Below, in pieces: positions 14,570-23,675 of a DNA stretch of 31,506 nt. The stretch covers positions 53,141 to 84,646 of the forward strand of contig DGYN01000038.1 in NCBI GenBank assembly GCA_002398405.1. The letters are read 5' to 3'. Both the position numbers and the translations under genes were made by a program. A model generated the notes under the pieces. The model was given only the letters and a program-made list of their open reading frames with translations, made no database searches and had not been told where the DNA came from. This DNA is from Caulobacteraceae bacterium UBA5005 (GTDB lineage Bacteria > Pseudomonadota > Alphaproteobacteria > Caulobacterales > Caulobacteraceae). Within the stretch, counting starts at the first letter, position 1. Each line of letters starts with the position of its first letter.

Positions 14570-15202
14570 ATGGTCGACAATCTGATCGAAAACAACCGCC
14601 GCTGGGCCGCTGGCAAGATCAAGGCCGACCCGGGATTCTTCAAACGGCTCGAGGCCCAGCAGAGCCCGCAGTACCTGTGGATCGGCTGTTCCGACAGCCG
14701 CGTGCCCGCCAACGAAATCGTCAACCTGGATCCTGGCGAACTCTTCGTGCATCGCAATGTGGCGAACCTCGCCCCGCCCCAGGACGCCAATTACCTCAGC
14801 GTGCTGCAATATGCGGTCGAGGTCCTGAAGGTGAGGCACATCATGTGCGTCGGCCACTACGGCTGCGGCGGTATCGCCACCGCCGTGGACGGCCGGCGTC
14901 ACGGCCTCATCGACCACTGGCTGCACCCGATCCGCGAAGTCGCCCGCGAGCACAAGGAAGACCTCGCCCGCTATACCGAGGGCCGCTCGCGCCTTGACCG
15001 GTTGTGCGAACTCAATGTCCTTCGCCAGGTGAGAAACGTCGGCGCCGACGTCTTCGTCCAGGATGCCTGGGCGGCAGGCCAGGAACTGACCCTGCACGGG
15101 TGGGTCTATTCCATCGCCAACGGTTTGGTCACGGACCTGGGCGTTTCGGTCTCGGGCCAGGCGGACTACGAGGCCTTCGTCGCGGATGGCAAGCCCGTCT
15201 AA
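14570..15202 (+). CDS. can: Beta-class carbonic anhydrase
   Basis: A 210-aa enzyme that interconverts CO2 and bicarbonate in the cytoplasm. The zinc ligands and catalytic dyad are plain: C40, D42 and R44 in WIGCSDSRVPAN, then H96 and C99 in CVGHYGCGG. The ELFVHRNVANL and SVLQYAVEVLKVRHIMCVGHYGCGG stretches are characteristic. Length matches the bacterial family (about 200-220 aa). No operon partner is present on this strand. The last 4 bp overlap the 3' end of pbpC on the other strand. A putative terminator lies just upstream, so it should have its own promoter, not clearly seen. Confidence 0.94.
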   Translation: MVDNLIENNRRWAAGKIKADPGFFKRLEAQQSPQYLWIGCSDSRVPANEIVNLDPGELFVHRNVANLAPPQDANYLSVLQYAVEVLKVRHIMCVGHYGCGGIATAVDGRRHGLIDHWLHPIREVAREHKEDLARYTEGRSRLDRLCELNVLRQVRNVGADVFVQDAWAAGQELTLHGWVYSIANGLVTDLGVSVSGQADYEAFVADGKPV

Positions 15203-17274
15203 CCCCGCTTAATCCGCACCCGCGCCTTGGCTTCGCGGCCCTGCGCATCGACCACCGTCACGGCATAGAAACCGGGCGCCTGTGGCTTCCACACCGAGCG
15301 GCCCGTCAGGGGTTCGGGGGCGATGGCTTCGCCGCCCACGTACCAGCGCAGGTCCTTGCCGCTGGCAGCCAAAACGAGGCCCCGCGCCGCCGGGCCCAGT
15401 TCCTCGACCTGCACAGAGGCCCCGTCCGGAGGGAAGATCAGGCGGGGGCCGATGCTTTCCAAGGGTTCGAGTTCGGCGAGGCTGCGGGGCGGCTCGCGGG
15501 GGCGGATCGGGCGCGGCATGGCGCCGGGGGCGTTCAGCGCGTCGGCGGCGTCGAACAGCAAGGGGAGCGCCGCATCGCGCCCGGTGAGTCCGCCGCGGGC
15601 GCCGCCGTCCGCCCGGCCGGTCCAGGCGATGATCACATAGTCGCCGACCACCCCGCAGGCGAGCGCATCGCGAAAGCCGTAGGAGGTGCCGGTCTTGAAG
15701 GCCATGCGCGGGCCGCCGGTGGTCAGCGCCGCGGGCATGCGGCCCTCCGGCGCCGGGCTTTCGCGCAGGATGTCGAGGACCTTGCCCGCCGCGTCGGCCC
15801 GCATCATGCGGACGCCTTGCTGGCGCTCGCGGCGGCCGGCGTCGATCTCCGTCCAGGCCAGCGGCTTGGCGATGCCGCCGTCGGCCAATGCGGCGTAGAG
15901 TAAGGCCAGGTCGCGCAGGGTGACGCCCTGCCCGCCCAGGGCCAGGGCCAGGCCCGCCTCGCGCACCTCGCGGTGGGGCCGGACGAGCTTGGCGCCGGTG
16001 GCCTCCAGCCGGCTCTGGAAATTGTCGGCGCCGATCTTTTCCAGGGTGGCCACGGCCGGGACGTTGAGGGAATGGACCAGGGCTTCGCGGGCGGTGACCT
16101 TGCCGTGGAATTCGCGGTCGAAGTTTTCGGGTTGATAGTCGGAAAAGCGCCGGGCGGTATCCTGAATCACCGTGTCCGGCGCCGCGATGCCGTCGTCGAA
16201 GGCGAAACCGTAGATGAAGGGCTTCAAGGCGGAGCCCGGCGAGCGCAGGGCCCTCGTCATATCGATCCAGCCCCCAGGGCGTTCGAGGCCCGCCGAACCG
16301 ACCAGGGCGCGCACGGCGCGGGTCTTGACCTCGATCACCAGGATCGCCGCCGTCGCCTCCGGCCCCTGAGCGGCGGCGGCTTCTGCGGCCAGCGTTTCGA
16401 GGCGCGATTGCAGGCGGGCGTCGAGGGTGGTCATCACCGTCGCTTCGCTGGGGTCGGCGTCGGCCGCCGCGTCCCCTGCCATGTGCCAGGCGAGCGCCGG
16501 AAAGGGCGAGCGCGAGGGGATGGGCTCGGCGGCGGCCTCCTGCGCCAGGGTGTCGGTGAAGAGGCCCGTGCGGACCAGTTTCTCACTGACCGCGGTGCGG
16601 GCGGCGAGCGCGGCCTTCGGCCTGCGGTCCGGCCGGCGGGCTTCCGGGGCCTGGGGAAGGGCGATCAGCATCGCCTGTTCGCCGGCGGTGAGGCTTTCCG
16701 GCTCGTGGCCGAAATAGGCCAGGCTGGCGGCGCGGACGCCTTCCAGGTTGCCGCCGTAGGGGGCGAGCGTCAGGTAGAGAGCGAGGATCTCCTTCTTGCT
16801 CATCCGCGCCTCGAGCTGCACGGCGCGCAGCATCTCGATGATCTTCGAGCCGATGTTGCGGGGCCGGGGCTCGAGGAGGCGGGCCGTCTGCATGGTCAGG
16901 GTCGAGGCGCCCGAGCGGGCCTCGCCGCTCGCCGCCGCTCCCGCGCCGGCCCGCAGCACCCCCAAGGGGTCGACGCCGGGGTGCAGCCAGAAGCGGGCGT
17001 CCTCGACGGCGATCAGGCGCCGGACGAACTCCGGGTCGGTGCGGGCAAGATCAGCCCTGACCCGCCAGCGGCCGTTCTCCACGGGGAGCGCCCGCAGCCA
17101 GGCGCCGCGCCTATCCAGCGCCACCGGCGATGACCGCTCCGCGCGCGACAGGTCCGGCGGCAAGGCGAGGTCGAGGGCGACCACCACCGTCTGCACGGCC
17201 ATCAGTCCCATGAGCCCAACGGTGAGGGATCGGACGCTCGCCGCCGCCTTGAGCCGGGTGAACAAACCTTTCAT
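15199..17274 (-). CDS. pbpC: Penicillin-binding protein 1C (bifunctional transglycosylase/transpeptidase)
   Basis: A 691-aa inner membrane peptidoglycan synthase. A membrane anchor (about 18-38) precedes the GT51 glycosyltransferase with E91 in VEDARFWLHPGVDPLG and SGASTLTMQTARLL. The transpeptidase has SxxK at S348-K351 (SPGSALKPFIYG), SxN at S402-N404 (HSLNVPA) and KTG at 527-529 (FKTGTSYGFRD). A C-terminal BiPBP_C beta domain (about 600-691) ends in VTVVDAQGREAKARVRIKRG. All catalytic residues are intact. In many bacteria pbpC lies beside the bacterial alpha-2-macroglobulin gene, as here; the two are thought to cooperate, the macroglobulin trapping proteases after wall damage and PbpC repairing the wall. 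Confidence 0.93.
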   Translation of the reverse strand: MKGLFTRLKAAASVRSLTVGLMGLMAVQTVVVALDLALPPDLSRAERSSPVALDRRGAWLRALPVENGRWRVRADLARTDPEFVRRLIAVEDARFWLHPGVDPLGVLRAGAGAAASGEARSGASTLTMQTARLLEPRPRNIGSKIIEMLRAVQLEARMSKKEILALYLTLAPYGGNLEGVRAASLAYFGHEPESLTAGEQAMLIALPQAPEARRPDRRPKAALAARTAVSEKLVRTGLFTDTLAQEAAAEPIPSRSPFPALAWHMAGDAAADADPSEATVMTTLDARLQSRLETLAAEAAAAQGPEATAAILVIEVKTRAVRALVGSAGLERPGGWIDMTRALRSPGSALKPFIYGFAFDDGIAAPDTVIQDTARRFSDYQPENFDREFHGKVTAREALVHSLNVPAVATLEKIGADNFQSRLEATGAKLVRPHREVREAGLALALGGQGVTLRDLALLYAALADGGIAKPLAWTEIDAGRRERQQGVRMMRADAAGKVLDILRESPAPEGRMPAALTTGGPRMAFKTGTSYGFRDALACGVVGDYVIIAWTGRADGGARGGLTGRDAALPLLFDAADALNAPGAMPRPIRPREPPRSLAELEPLESIGPRLIFPPDGASVQVEELGPAARGLVLAASGKDLRWYVGGEAIAPEPLTGRSVWKPQAPGFYAVTVVDAQGREAKARVRIKRG

Positions 17275-17280
17275 GGCCGG

Positions 17281-17440
17281 GCAAAGCCCCCTTCTCCCCT
17301 CCCTAAGGGAGGGGCGGGGGGTGGGCTTACGGTGGGAGACAACCTGGCGCCGTTCGAGTAGCGGCAGCCCAACGCGCGAAACCCCCAGGCAGCCGTAAAC
17401 CCTCCCCTGACCCCTCCCTCAGGGAGGGGAAAAAGAGAAG
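17281..17440. repeat. Inverted pair of GC-rich palindromic repeats between A2M and pbpC
   Basis: Two copies of the same element face each other: 17296-17314 (CCCCTCCCT-A-AGGGAGGGG) with flank running to 17331, and 17411-17429 (CCCCTCCCT-C-AGGGAGGGG) with flank CGTAAACCCTCCCC starting at 17394. The same element lies inside the helicase gene at 889-924. The pair fills most of the 190-bp gap between the alpha-2-macroglobulin gene and pbpC, and would be transcribed in a shared mRNA as two hairpins that can also pair with each other. Confidence 0.88.
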
Positions 17441-17464
17441 GCGCCGCATCTTCGTGACCGCGCT

Positions 17465-20400
17465 TCATTCCCGGACGGCGATCGTCGTCCGGTCGCCGGT
17501 GGTGCGGGCGCTGATCTGGGGCCGGTACATGTCCTTGGCCTCGGCGCCGGGCAGGTAGTAGTCGCCGGGGCTGACCGCGCGGGCGACGTAGGCCACGGAG
17601 AAGGACTTATTCCCCGGCTGGTCGAGGGCGGCGATGTAGCGGTCGTCGCGCTTTTCCTGGATTTGGGGCGTGGAAAGTTCGCCCAGGAACTTGAACGGCC
17701 CATTCTGAGCGTCTTCGGGGCCCAGCACCGTTTCGACCTCCCAGCCGGCCGGCAGGGCGTCGTCGATGACCATCTGCATCGAGCGGCCCTGGCGGGAGGC
17801 GCCGGCGACCAGGACGATGATCCGGGCGCCCTGGGTGACGGCGCGGGGATCGACCCGGCCGCCGGAGAGGGTCCAGAGGCTCTTGTTGAGGTCGATGCCG
17901 CTGGAGCGGGCGTCAGGAGAGGTGGTTGGCGTTCCCTGCACGGTCACGGTGCGCCAAAGGGCGCCGGTCCCGGCATTGACGAAGCTGGCCTGCCAATTGT
18001 TCAGCGCCCAGCGGGGTTGGCCCGCGATGGGGGCGAGGTCCCGGGTCCCGGTGGTGGTGATCTTCACCGGGCCGGCGGCGTTGAGCATGGCGTGGGCCGC
18101 CTGCAGCAGGCGCGCCTGTTCCTGGGTCGACAGCATGTCGGGGGCCTTGACGGTCCCGTCGAGGCGTCCCTGCAGGGAGCGGGCAAGGTCGGTCTCGCCA
18201 GCCTCATAGGCGTAGGTGATCACCGCCGCGAGATCCCGCGTCGGGCTTTGATACCAGTCGCTCTCCTCGCGGTAGCCGAGCGCATTGACGGCGGCGCGCA
18301 GGGCCGAGCGGGCCCTGGCTTTGTCGCCCATCATGGCCAAGGCGGCGCCGACCTGGGCCCTGGCGATCGGCGAATTGTCCGACTTCATCTGCACGTCGTG
18401 CCACCAGCGCAGGCGGGCGAGGTCGCCGCGGCTGCCCTTGGCCAGGGTGTAGAGCGCGTAGGCCGAGGCGCGGGAGCGCATGCGCTTGGTGGCCTCCTCG
18501 GCTTCCTTGTCGGTGCGGCCGTACCAGCGGGGATAGGACATGCGGTAGGCGACGTTGGCGAAACCGTCGGGCTTGGAGACCAGCTTCATGGCCGACAGGG
18601 CCCGGTCGATGGCGCTCTGCGGCACAGGCGCGCCTTGCGCCTTGGCCTCAAGCAGGAAGTCGGTGAGGTAGGCGCCGAGCCAGGGATCCGCCTCGCCATC
18701 GCCCACCCGCCACAGGCCAAAGGCCCCGTCGAGGCTCTGACGGTCGATGAGTTGGCCGATGGTGGTGGAGAGCGCCGCGGGGGCCTGACGTTTCAGCTTC
18801 GGGTCGGTGCTGAAGCGGTTGGCGTAGAGGAGCGGATAGGCGGTGGAAACCAGCTGCTCCGAACAGCCGTAGGGATAGCGGGACAGGGACAGCGCCACCG
18901 CCGCTGGATCAAACCCGCGGAACGGCGAATAGCTCACCGTCACATGGACGCTGCCGGCGGTGAGGCCGCGCATCACCTCAGGGCTGGGTGTGAAGGCCGC
19001 GCCCGCCCTTTGCTGTTCGGTGAAGGTGCGGGTTTCCGGACCCCATCCGAGGCGGGTCTGGAGATTGTAGTCCTTGGCGGTGGTGAAGGAGGGTCCGGAG
19101 ACCTTCATGGCCACCTTGCCGATGCCGGCCGAACTGGGCGCCGCGATCTCGATCCGCTCGATGGTGCGCTGGCCAAGCGCCAGGGCGACCAGCCGCTTAA
19201 ATCGGGCGACGATGCCGCCGGACGCGGTGACGTCGGTGTCGTAATTGCCGGCTTTGCCTTCGAGATTGTGCAGTTCGAGGGTCGCCGAGGCCCGGTCACC
19301 GGGGGCCAGGAAGCGTGGCAGGTTTAGGTCGGCGACCACGGCTTCACGCACGGTCATGGCCTTGGAGCCGGAGCCCACGGCCTTGTCGGTCCAGGCCACC
19401 GCCATCAGGCGCAGTTCGCCGTTGAAGTCGGCGGCCGGCAGCTTGACCGTCGCCTTGCCGTCGAGGCCGGTTTCCACCACGCCTGACCACAGGGCCACGG
19501 ACTTGATGGGGGTGACGGTCAGGCCCTCGCCGCCGATCTCATCAGCGCCGAAGTTGACGTTGGCCGGGGCGCCGAGGTTGGCGTCCAGGAGGCGGGCATA
19601 GTCGTCGCGGTAGTCGATGCCGAGCGCGCGCTTGCCGAAGTACCACTTGGCGGGATCGGGGCTTTCGAACTTGGTCAGGCGCAGGATGCCCTCATCCACC
19701 GCCGCGACGGTCACCCGGGCGCGCTGGCCGATGCCAAGGCCGTTGACCTTCACCGGCACCTCGACGGGCGCCTTGGAGGTCTGTTTGGCGGGGGTTCCGA
19801 TAGCCACCGTCAGTTTGCGGTTCTTCGGGTCGAGCGGCACATAGGTGAGGCCGAGCGCGCGCCGGGGCTTGGGCGTGACGCCCGGATCGCGCGGCTGGAC
19901 CATGGTGACGAGCACATAGGCCCCCCCGCCCCACTCCGGCCCGGACTTCAGGTGGATAGAGCCGCCGTTCTCGCCGATCTTCACCGAATAGAGGTCGATG
20001 ACCCGGTCGGTAGCCACCGCCACCTGGGCCTCGCCGGCGTAAGGGGCCTTCAGCGTGATCTCGACATTGTCGCCCTGGGCCCAGGTCTTGGTCCCGGCGG
20101 AGACCCGAACCAGGTCCGGCGTATCGCCTTCCTTGGCGGGGGAGCCCCAGCCGGCGGCGAACTTGACCACCGTCTTGGCGCCGTCGGGGCCAGTAAGCTC
20201 GACCCGGTAGTCGCCCCAGCCGAGGCGGCGATTGTGACGAAGGGAGGCCGCGGGGCCGATGTTTCCGGTTCCGGTCGCCACGGCGACGTCGCGGCTGGTC
20301 CGCCGCCACTGCCAGCGGCCGTTCTGCTGGTACCAGTCGTAGTTCCAGTTCTCGGAGATCAGGGTCCAGGTGACGCCGGTGGCGGCGACGCGCCGCCCCT

Positions 20401-22504
20401 GGCCGTCGACGGCGATGATGTCGAGGCTGACCGGCGCATCCCGGCCGCGGCTGTCCTGCTGGTCGATCTTGACCCCGAGATAGAGCGGGCGGGGGCGGAC
20501 CTTGAGAAAGACGCTTTCGCGCACGGGGCGGCCGCCCGGTTCGAACACCGAGGCGGTGACCACGGCCTTCAAGGGGACGACCGTGTCGCCGCCGATGCTG
20601 GCGGGAACGGTGAGCACGGCCTTGCCCTCGCCGTCGGTGACGGTGGTGACGGTGTCGGGAACCTGTTCCTGGAAGGGGCTGACATCGTCGCCGAAGCGGT
20701 AGCCGGCGAAGGCCGGGAAGGGATTGGGGTCGGCGGAGACGCGCATCTCGCCCTGGGTCTGCAGGCCGGCGCCCGGCGCGCCATAGAGGAATCGCGCGGC
20801 GACATTGATCGCCCGGGTCTCATCGCCCGAGACCGCCACCGCGGAATTGCCGTCGGCGTCGACCGCCAGGCGCTGGGGCGCGAAGTCCTCCACTGAGAAG
20901 GACATCGACCCGGCCGCCGTATCGAAGCCCTCGATCTCCAGGCGCGCGGTCCAGCGGCCGCGGGGCGCGGTGCGGGGGAGCAGGATGTCCCGCGCCACAT
21001 AGCCGTCCTTGGCGCCGTTGAAGGCGAAGCGCTGATACTCGACGCCGGAGGGACGCAGGATCACCAGGGCGCCCTTGCGGTCGGATCCCGCCGCGTGGGC
21101 GGAGCGGTCGCGGACCAGGGCGACGATGTGGGCCGTCTCGCCCGGGCGATAGATGCCGCGGTCGGCATAGACATAGCCGTCGAGGGGCGTGGTGGTCTCA
21201 CGGCCGCTGGTGAGCGGCGCGGCCTGAGGGTCGGTCCGGCCGCCGGTTCCCTGTTTCGAAAGATCGACGGGCGAGCGGTCGAGGTCGAGGACCGCGAGGT
21301 CGCCCTGCGGCCCATAGGCCATGATCATCTTGGCCCGCTGGCCTTCGCGGCCTTCCAGGAGGGGTTTGGCGAACCGGACGCGGCCGGCCGCATCGGTCTT
21401 GCCCGTGGCGAGCGCCTCGCCGTTGGCCGCCACCAGGTGGACGTCGAGGCCGGTGAGGGTCTTGGCGGTGTTGAGCGAGCGGACGACCGCGTCGACGCCC
21501 TCGCTGCCGGTGTAGGACATCAGCGCCATGTCGGTGAAAATCACCCAGCGCCGGGCCTGGGCGACGCCGCTGGTCTCGCCGTCCTCTTCCTCGGTTTCCT
21601 TGGGCGTGCGGGTCTTGCCAGTGATGTCGCGGGCCACGACCACATAGCCGCCGGGGCGCATCTCCTTGAGCACGGCGCCCAAGGGGAAGACCGTGGTGGT
21701 CCGCTGGCCGGTCTCGCCGCGCACGACGACCTCGCCCTTCCAGACGCGCTTGCCCTCATCGGCGGGATAGTCGTCGCCCCAGGAGCCCATGTAGTCGTCC
21801 TCGCCCACCGGATCGGAGACGACGATGGATTTGCGCACCAGGTTGCGGTCGGCGACCTGCCAGACCTCGACCTCCAGCTTGCCGACATTGACGGTTTCGA
21901 TGCCGACCCCATCGCTCTCCAGGCGCGGCAGGATGACGCCGTCGCCAGCGAAGCCGACGTAGGGGGGCTTTTCGCCGAAGGTGAAGTCGACATCGGCGTT
22001 TTCGGCGAGCTTGTCGTCGCCCTTGCCGGGGAGCCCTTTGAGCAGGGTCACCCGACGGTCGGCGAAACCAAGGCCGCCCAGGCACAGCTCCGCCCCGTTG
22101 ACGCTGACCGCGGGGGCGGCGCCGGTCTCCGGCGAGATCAGCACATAGTCTGCGTAGGCCGTAGAGGGATCGAGCGGCCGGCTCATCTCGACGCAGGCCC
22201 TGGGCTCGGCGCCGGCGGTGTCGATCCGCGTCCGCCAGACCGCGAAACCGTCCGGCTTGGGGGCCGCCGCACGCTTGGCCTTGGCGTCCCGCGGGCGGCC
22301 GAACAGGGGCCAGCTGAAGCCCTCGTCGGAGGTCCAGGCCAGGGTTCCGCCGCCGGCGCTCGGCGGCAGGGACTTGGCCAGCAGGAAGCCGCCGCCGAAA
22401 CCGATGACCAGGGCGGCCGCGGCCATCACCGTGGCGCTGGCCTTGATCCAGGATTTCTTGTTGTTCTTCTGGGGCTTGTCGTCGCCAGCGCCTAGGTCGC
22501 TCAT
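17465..22504 (-). CDS. Bacterial alpha-2-macroglobulin with intact thioester
   Basis: A 1679-aa periplasmic protease trap. A short cytoplasmic N-terminus is followed by a membrane span (about 22-44, VMAAAALVIGFGGGFLLAKSL). No lipobox Cys is present, so it is anchored by this span rather than as a lipoprotein. Macroglobulin beta domains follow; TTTPLDGYVYADRGIYRPGETAHIVALVRD is the usual MG3-like bait-side landmark, and FLAPGDRASATLELHN sits before the thioester. The thioester motif PYGCSEQL has C1214 and Q1217, so covalent trapping should be possible. The alpha/alpha barrel (LLQAAHAMLNA, LDGAFGLWRVGDGEADPWLGAYLTDFL) and the C-terminal receptor-like domain follow. It is upstream of pbpC on the same strand, the E. 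coli yfhM-pbpC arrangement. Length is typical. Confidence 0.93.
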   Translation of the reverse strand: MSDLGAGDDKPQKNNKKSWIKASATVMAAAALVIGFGGGFLLAKSLPPSAGGGTLAWTSDEGFSWPLFGRPRDAKAKRAAAPKPDGFAVWRTRIDTAGAEPRACVEMSRPLDPSTAYADYVLISPETGAAPAVSVNGAELCLGGLGFADRRVTLLKGLPGKGDDKLAENADVDFTFGEKPPYVGFAGDGVILPRLESDGVGIETVNVGKLEVEVWQVADRNLVRKSIVVSDPVGEDDYMGSWGDDYPADEGKRVWKGEVVVRGETGQRTTTVFPLGAVLKEMRPGGYVVVARDITGKTRTPKETEEEDGETSGVAQARRWVIFTDMALMSYTGSEGVDAVVRSLNTAKTLTGLDVHLVAANGEALATGKTDAAGRVRFAKPLLEGREGQRAKMIMAYGPQGDLAVLDLDRSPVDLSKQGTGGRTDPQAAPLTSGRETTTPLDGYVYADRGIYRPGETAHIVALVRDRSAHAAGSDRKGALVILRPSGVEYQRFAFNGAKDGYVARDILLPRTAPRGRWTARLEIEGFDTAAGSMSFSVEDFAPQRLAVDADGNSAVAVSGDETRAINVAARFLYGAPGAGLQTQGEMRVSADPNPFPAFAGYRFGDDVSPFQEQVPDTVTTVTDGEGKAVLTVPASIGGDTVVPLKAVVTASVFEPGGRPVRESVFLKVRPRPLYLGVKIDQQDSRGRDAPVSLDIIAVDGQGRRVAATGVTWTLISENWNYDWYQQNGRWQWRRTSRDVAVATGTGNIGPAASLRHNRRLGWGDYRVELTGPDGAKTVVKFAAGWGSPAKEGDTPDLVRVSAGTKTWAQGDNVEITLKAPYAGEAQVAVATDRVIDLYSVKIGENGGSIHLKSGPEWGGGAYVLVTMVQPRDPGVTPKPRRALGLTYVPLDPKNRKLTVAIGTPAKQTSKAPVEVPVKVNGLGIGQRARVTVAAVDEGILRLTKFESPDPAKWYFGKRALGIDYRDDYARLLDANLGAPANVNFGADEIGGEGLTVTPIKSVALWSGVVETGLDGKATVKLPAADFNGELRLMAVAWTDKAVGSGSKAMTVREAVVADLNLPRFLAPGDRASATLELHNLEGKAGNYDTDVTASGGIVARFKRLVALALGQRTIERIEIAAPSSAGIGKVAMKVSGPSFTTAKDYNLQTRLGWGPETRTFTEQQRAGAAFTPSPEVMRGLTAGSVHVTVSYSPFRGFDPAAVALSLSRYPYGCSEQLVSTAYPLLYANRFSTDPKLKRQAPAALSTTIGQLIDRQSLDGAFGLWRVGDGEADPWLGAYLTDFLLEAKAQGAPVPQSAIDRALSAMKLVSKPDGFANVAYRMSYPRWYGRTDKEAEEATKRMRSRASAYALYTLAKGSRGDLARLRWWHDVQMKSDNSPIARAQVGAALAMMGDKARARSALRAAVNALGYREESDWYQSPTRDLAAVITYAYEAGETDLARSLQGRLDGTVKAPDMLSTQEQARLLQAAHAMLNAAGPVKITTTGTRDLAPIAGQPRWALNNWQASFVNAGTGALWRTVTVQGTPTTSPDARSSGIDLNKSLWTLSGGRVDPRAVTQGARIIVLVAGASRQGRSMQMVIDDALPAGWEVETVLGPEDAQNGPFKFLGELSTPQIQEKRDDRYIAALDQPGNKSFSVAYVARAVSPGDYYLPGAEAKDMYRPQISARTTGDRTTIAVRE

Positions 22505-22580
22505 GCCGCACCCCCTTCGAAGGAAGGGGCGATGGAAGCTTAAGCCAGGGGGGCGGTCAACGGGTGGAGGACGCTATATT

Positions 22581-23015
22581 TTATGAACGTCCAAAGCGGA
22601 CCGATCCATCGTCGGCGATCACCGCGAAGGGATTGTGGCAGACCTCCCAATGGTGGCCGTCCGGGTCAGCGAAATAGGCGACGAGGCCGCCGAAATCGGC
22701 GCGGTGCGCGGCGCGGGTCTGGGCGCCTCCGGCGGCCAGGGCAGTCGCCATGACGGTCTCGACCTCGGCCTCGGAGCGGACGTTGTGGCTGAGCGTCACG
22801 CCGGAAAAGGCGCCGGGCAGGGTGTTGGGAACGCCCGCATCGTCGGCGAGGTCTTGCCGTCCGAAGAGGCCGAAGACGATGCCGTTCAGCTGGAAAAAGA
22901 TGATCTTCCCCGGGACGCTGGCCTTGGACGGCGCCCAGCCCAGCGCACGGTAAAAGGCCTCGCTGCGGGCAAGGTCGGCAACGCCGAGGGTGATGAAGCT
23001 GACGCGCTGTTCCAT
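22581..23015 (-). CDS. VOC (glyoxalase/bleomycin resistance) superfamily protein
   Basis: A 144-aa protein of the vicinal oxygen chelate fold: RVSFITLGVADLARSEAFYRALGW opens the first beta-alpha-beta-beta-beta unit, and GGLVAYFADPDGHHWEVCHNPF closes the second, with the usual metal-site Glu in HWEV. Substrate cannot be told; many such genes are annotated glyoxalase. The ATG overlaps the antitoxin stop by one base (TGATG), so it is probably translated by ribosomes that finished the antitoxin. It may thus be expressed as a third gene of the toxin-antitoxin operon. A 76-bp gap, containing CCCCTTCGAAGGAAGGGG, separates it from the alpha-2-macroglobulin gene downstream. Confidence 0.85.
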   Translation of the reverse strand: MEQRVSFITLGVADLARSEAFYRALGWAPSKASVPGKIIFFQLNGIVFGLFGRQDLADDAGVPNTLPGAFSGVTLSHNVRSEAEVETVMATALAAGGAQTRAAHRADFGGLVAYFADPDGHHWEVCHNPFAVIADDGSVRFGRS

Positions 23016-23305
23016 CAGGATTTGAGTGCTGCCTTGGTCTCCTGCGGAAGTCTTTCGATCACACTCAGAAACGCTGAAGCGGTTGCATCAGGCTGGCGCC
23101 TCCCCTGTTCCCACCCTTTTAGTGTCGGTAGCGGAATGCGGTAGGCGCGGGAAAACTCCTGCTGGGACATGCTCAGACGCTCCCGCAACGTTCGAACGTC
23201 GGGAACCTCAACCCTGTGCACAACGGCCCCGACGGCTGTGCCTCTAGAATGGTCAAGCGCCTCAGTCAGGCTACCGATCAGATCCTGTCCAAATCGCGTT
23301 GTCAT
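23015..23305 (-). CDS. Xre/HigA-type antitoxin
   Basis: A 96-aa DNA-binding protein. The helix-turn-helix is VRTLRERLSMSQQEFSRAYRIPLPTLKGWEQGRRQPDATASAFLSVI (about 37-83), of the HigA-2/NadS-like type whose antitoxins bind their own promoter. The N-terminal part (FGQDLIGSLTEALDHSRG) is helical and probably contacts the toxin. The ATG overlaps the toxin stop by 4 nt, giving toxin-first order, as in HigBA. Two palindromes at 23676-23686 and 23710-23720 are its likely operators. Confidence 0.87.
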   Translation of the reverse strand: MTTRFGQDLIGSLTEALDHSRGTAVGAVVHRVEVPDVRTLRERLSMSQQEFSRAYRIPLPTLKGWEQGRRQPDATASAFLSVIERLPQETKAALKS

Positions 23306-23661
23306 AAGCCTCTTCCTTTAGCCGGATACTGCTTCTTCAATGCGGCGGTTACCGCCGTGACAGTTTTCTTCTCGTCTGCCGTCATGTCTTCCCGTTGCGC
23401 CTTGGCGTAGGCCAACAGCAGATGAAGCGGCGCATCCGGGTGGTAATAGAAATAGATCACCCGCGCGCCTCCGCGCTTACCGCTTCCTTGCCGACCCCAT
23501 CGCGTCTTTCGCACGCCCCCGGTCTCCGGAATCAAGACCCCGCTTTCAGGATTGCGCGCCAAATGATCGACCAGAGAGGATCGCTCGTCCTCCGTCCAAA
23601 TCGACGCCGCCTGCCGGAGGAAGGTGGGCGTTTCAACGACGGTCAGCAGCTTCGTCTGCAT
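23302..23661 (-). CDS. RelE/HigB-type toxin
   Basis: A 119-aa RelE/ParE-fold toxin of the HigB-2 type, expected to be a ribosome-dependent mRNA interferase. Family landmarks are TPTFLRQAASIWTEDERSSLVDHLARNPESGVLIPETGGVRKTRWGRQGSGKRGGARVIYFYYHPDAPLHLLLAYAKAQREDMTADEKK. The basic RWGRQGSGKRGGARVIYFYY segment is the usual active-site region. The gene is upstream of the antitoxin with a 4-nt overlap. Length is normal and no damage is seen, so the system is probably active. Confidence 0.88.
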   Translation of the reverse strand: MQTKLLTVVETPTFLRQAASIWTEDERSSLVDHLARNPESGVLIPETGGVRKTRWGRQGSGKRGGARVIYFYYHPDAPLHLLLAYAKAQREDMTADEKKTVTAVTAALKKQYPAKGRGL

Positions 23662-23675
23662 CAGACGCGCTTATA

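Noticed and set aside
20000..22495. Long plus-strand ORFs opposite the alpha-2-macroglobulin gene (e.g. 466 aa at 21095-22495)
   Set aside because: Shadows caused by third-position G/C bias; no recognisable domain and the minus strand holds clear family motifs.
23302..23661. ParE-type gyrase toxin
   Set aside because: Toxin-first order, HigA-like antitoxin and the basic RWGRQGSGKRGG segment fit HigB/RelE better, though fold alone cannot exclude it.
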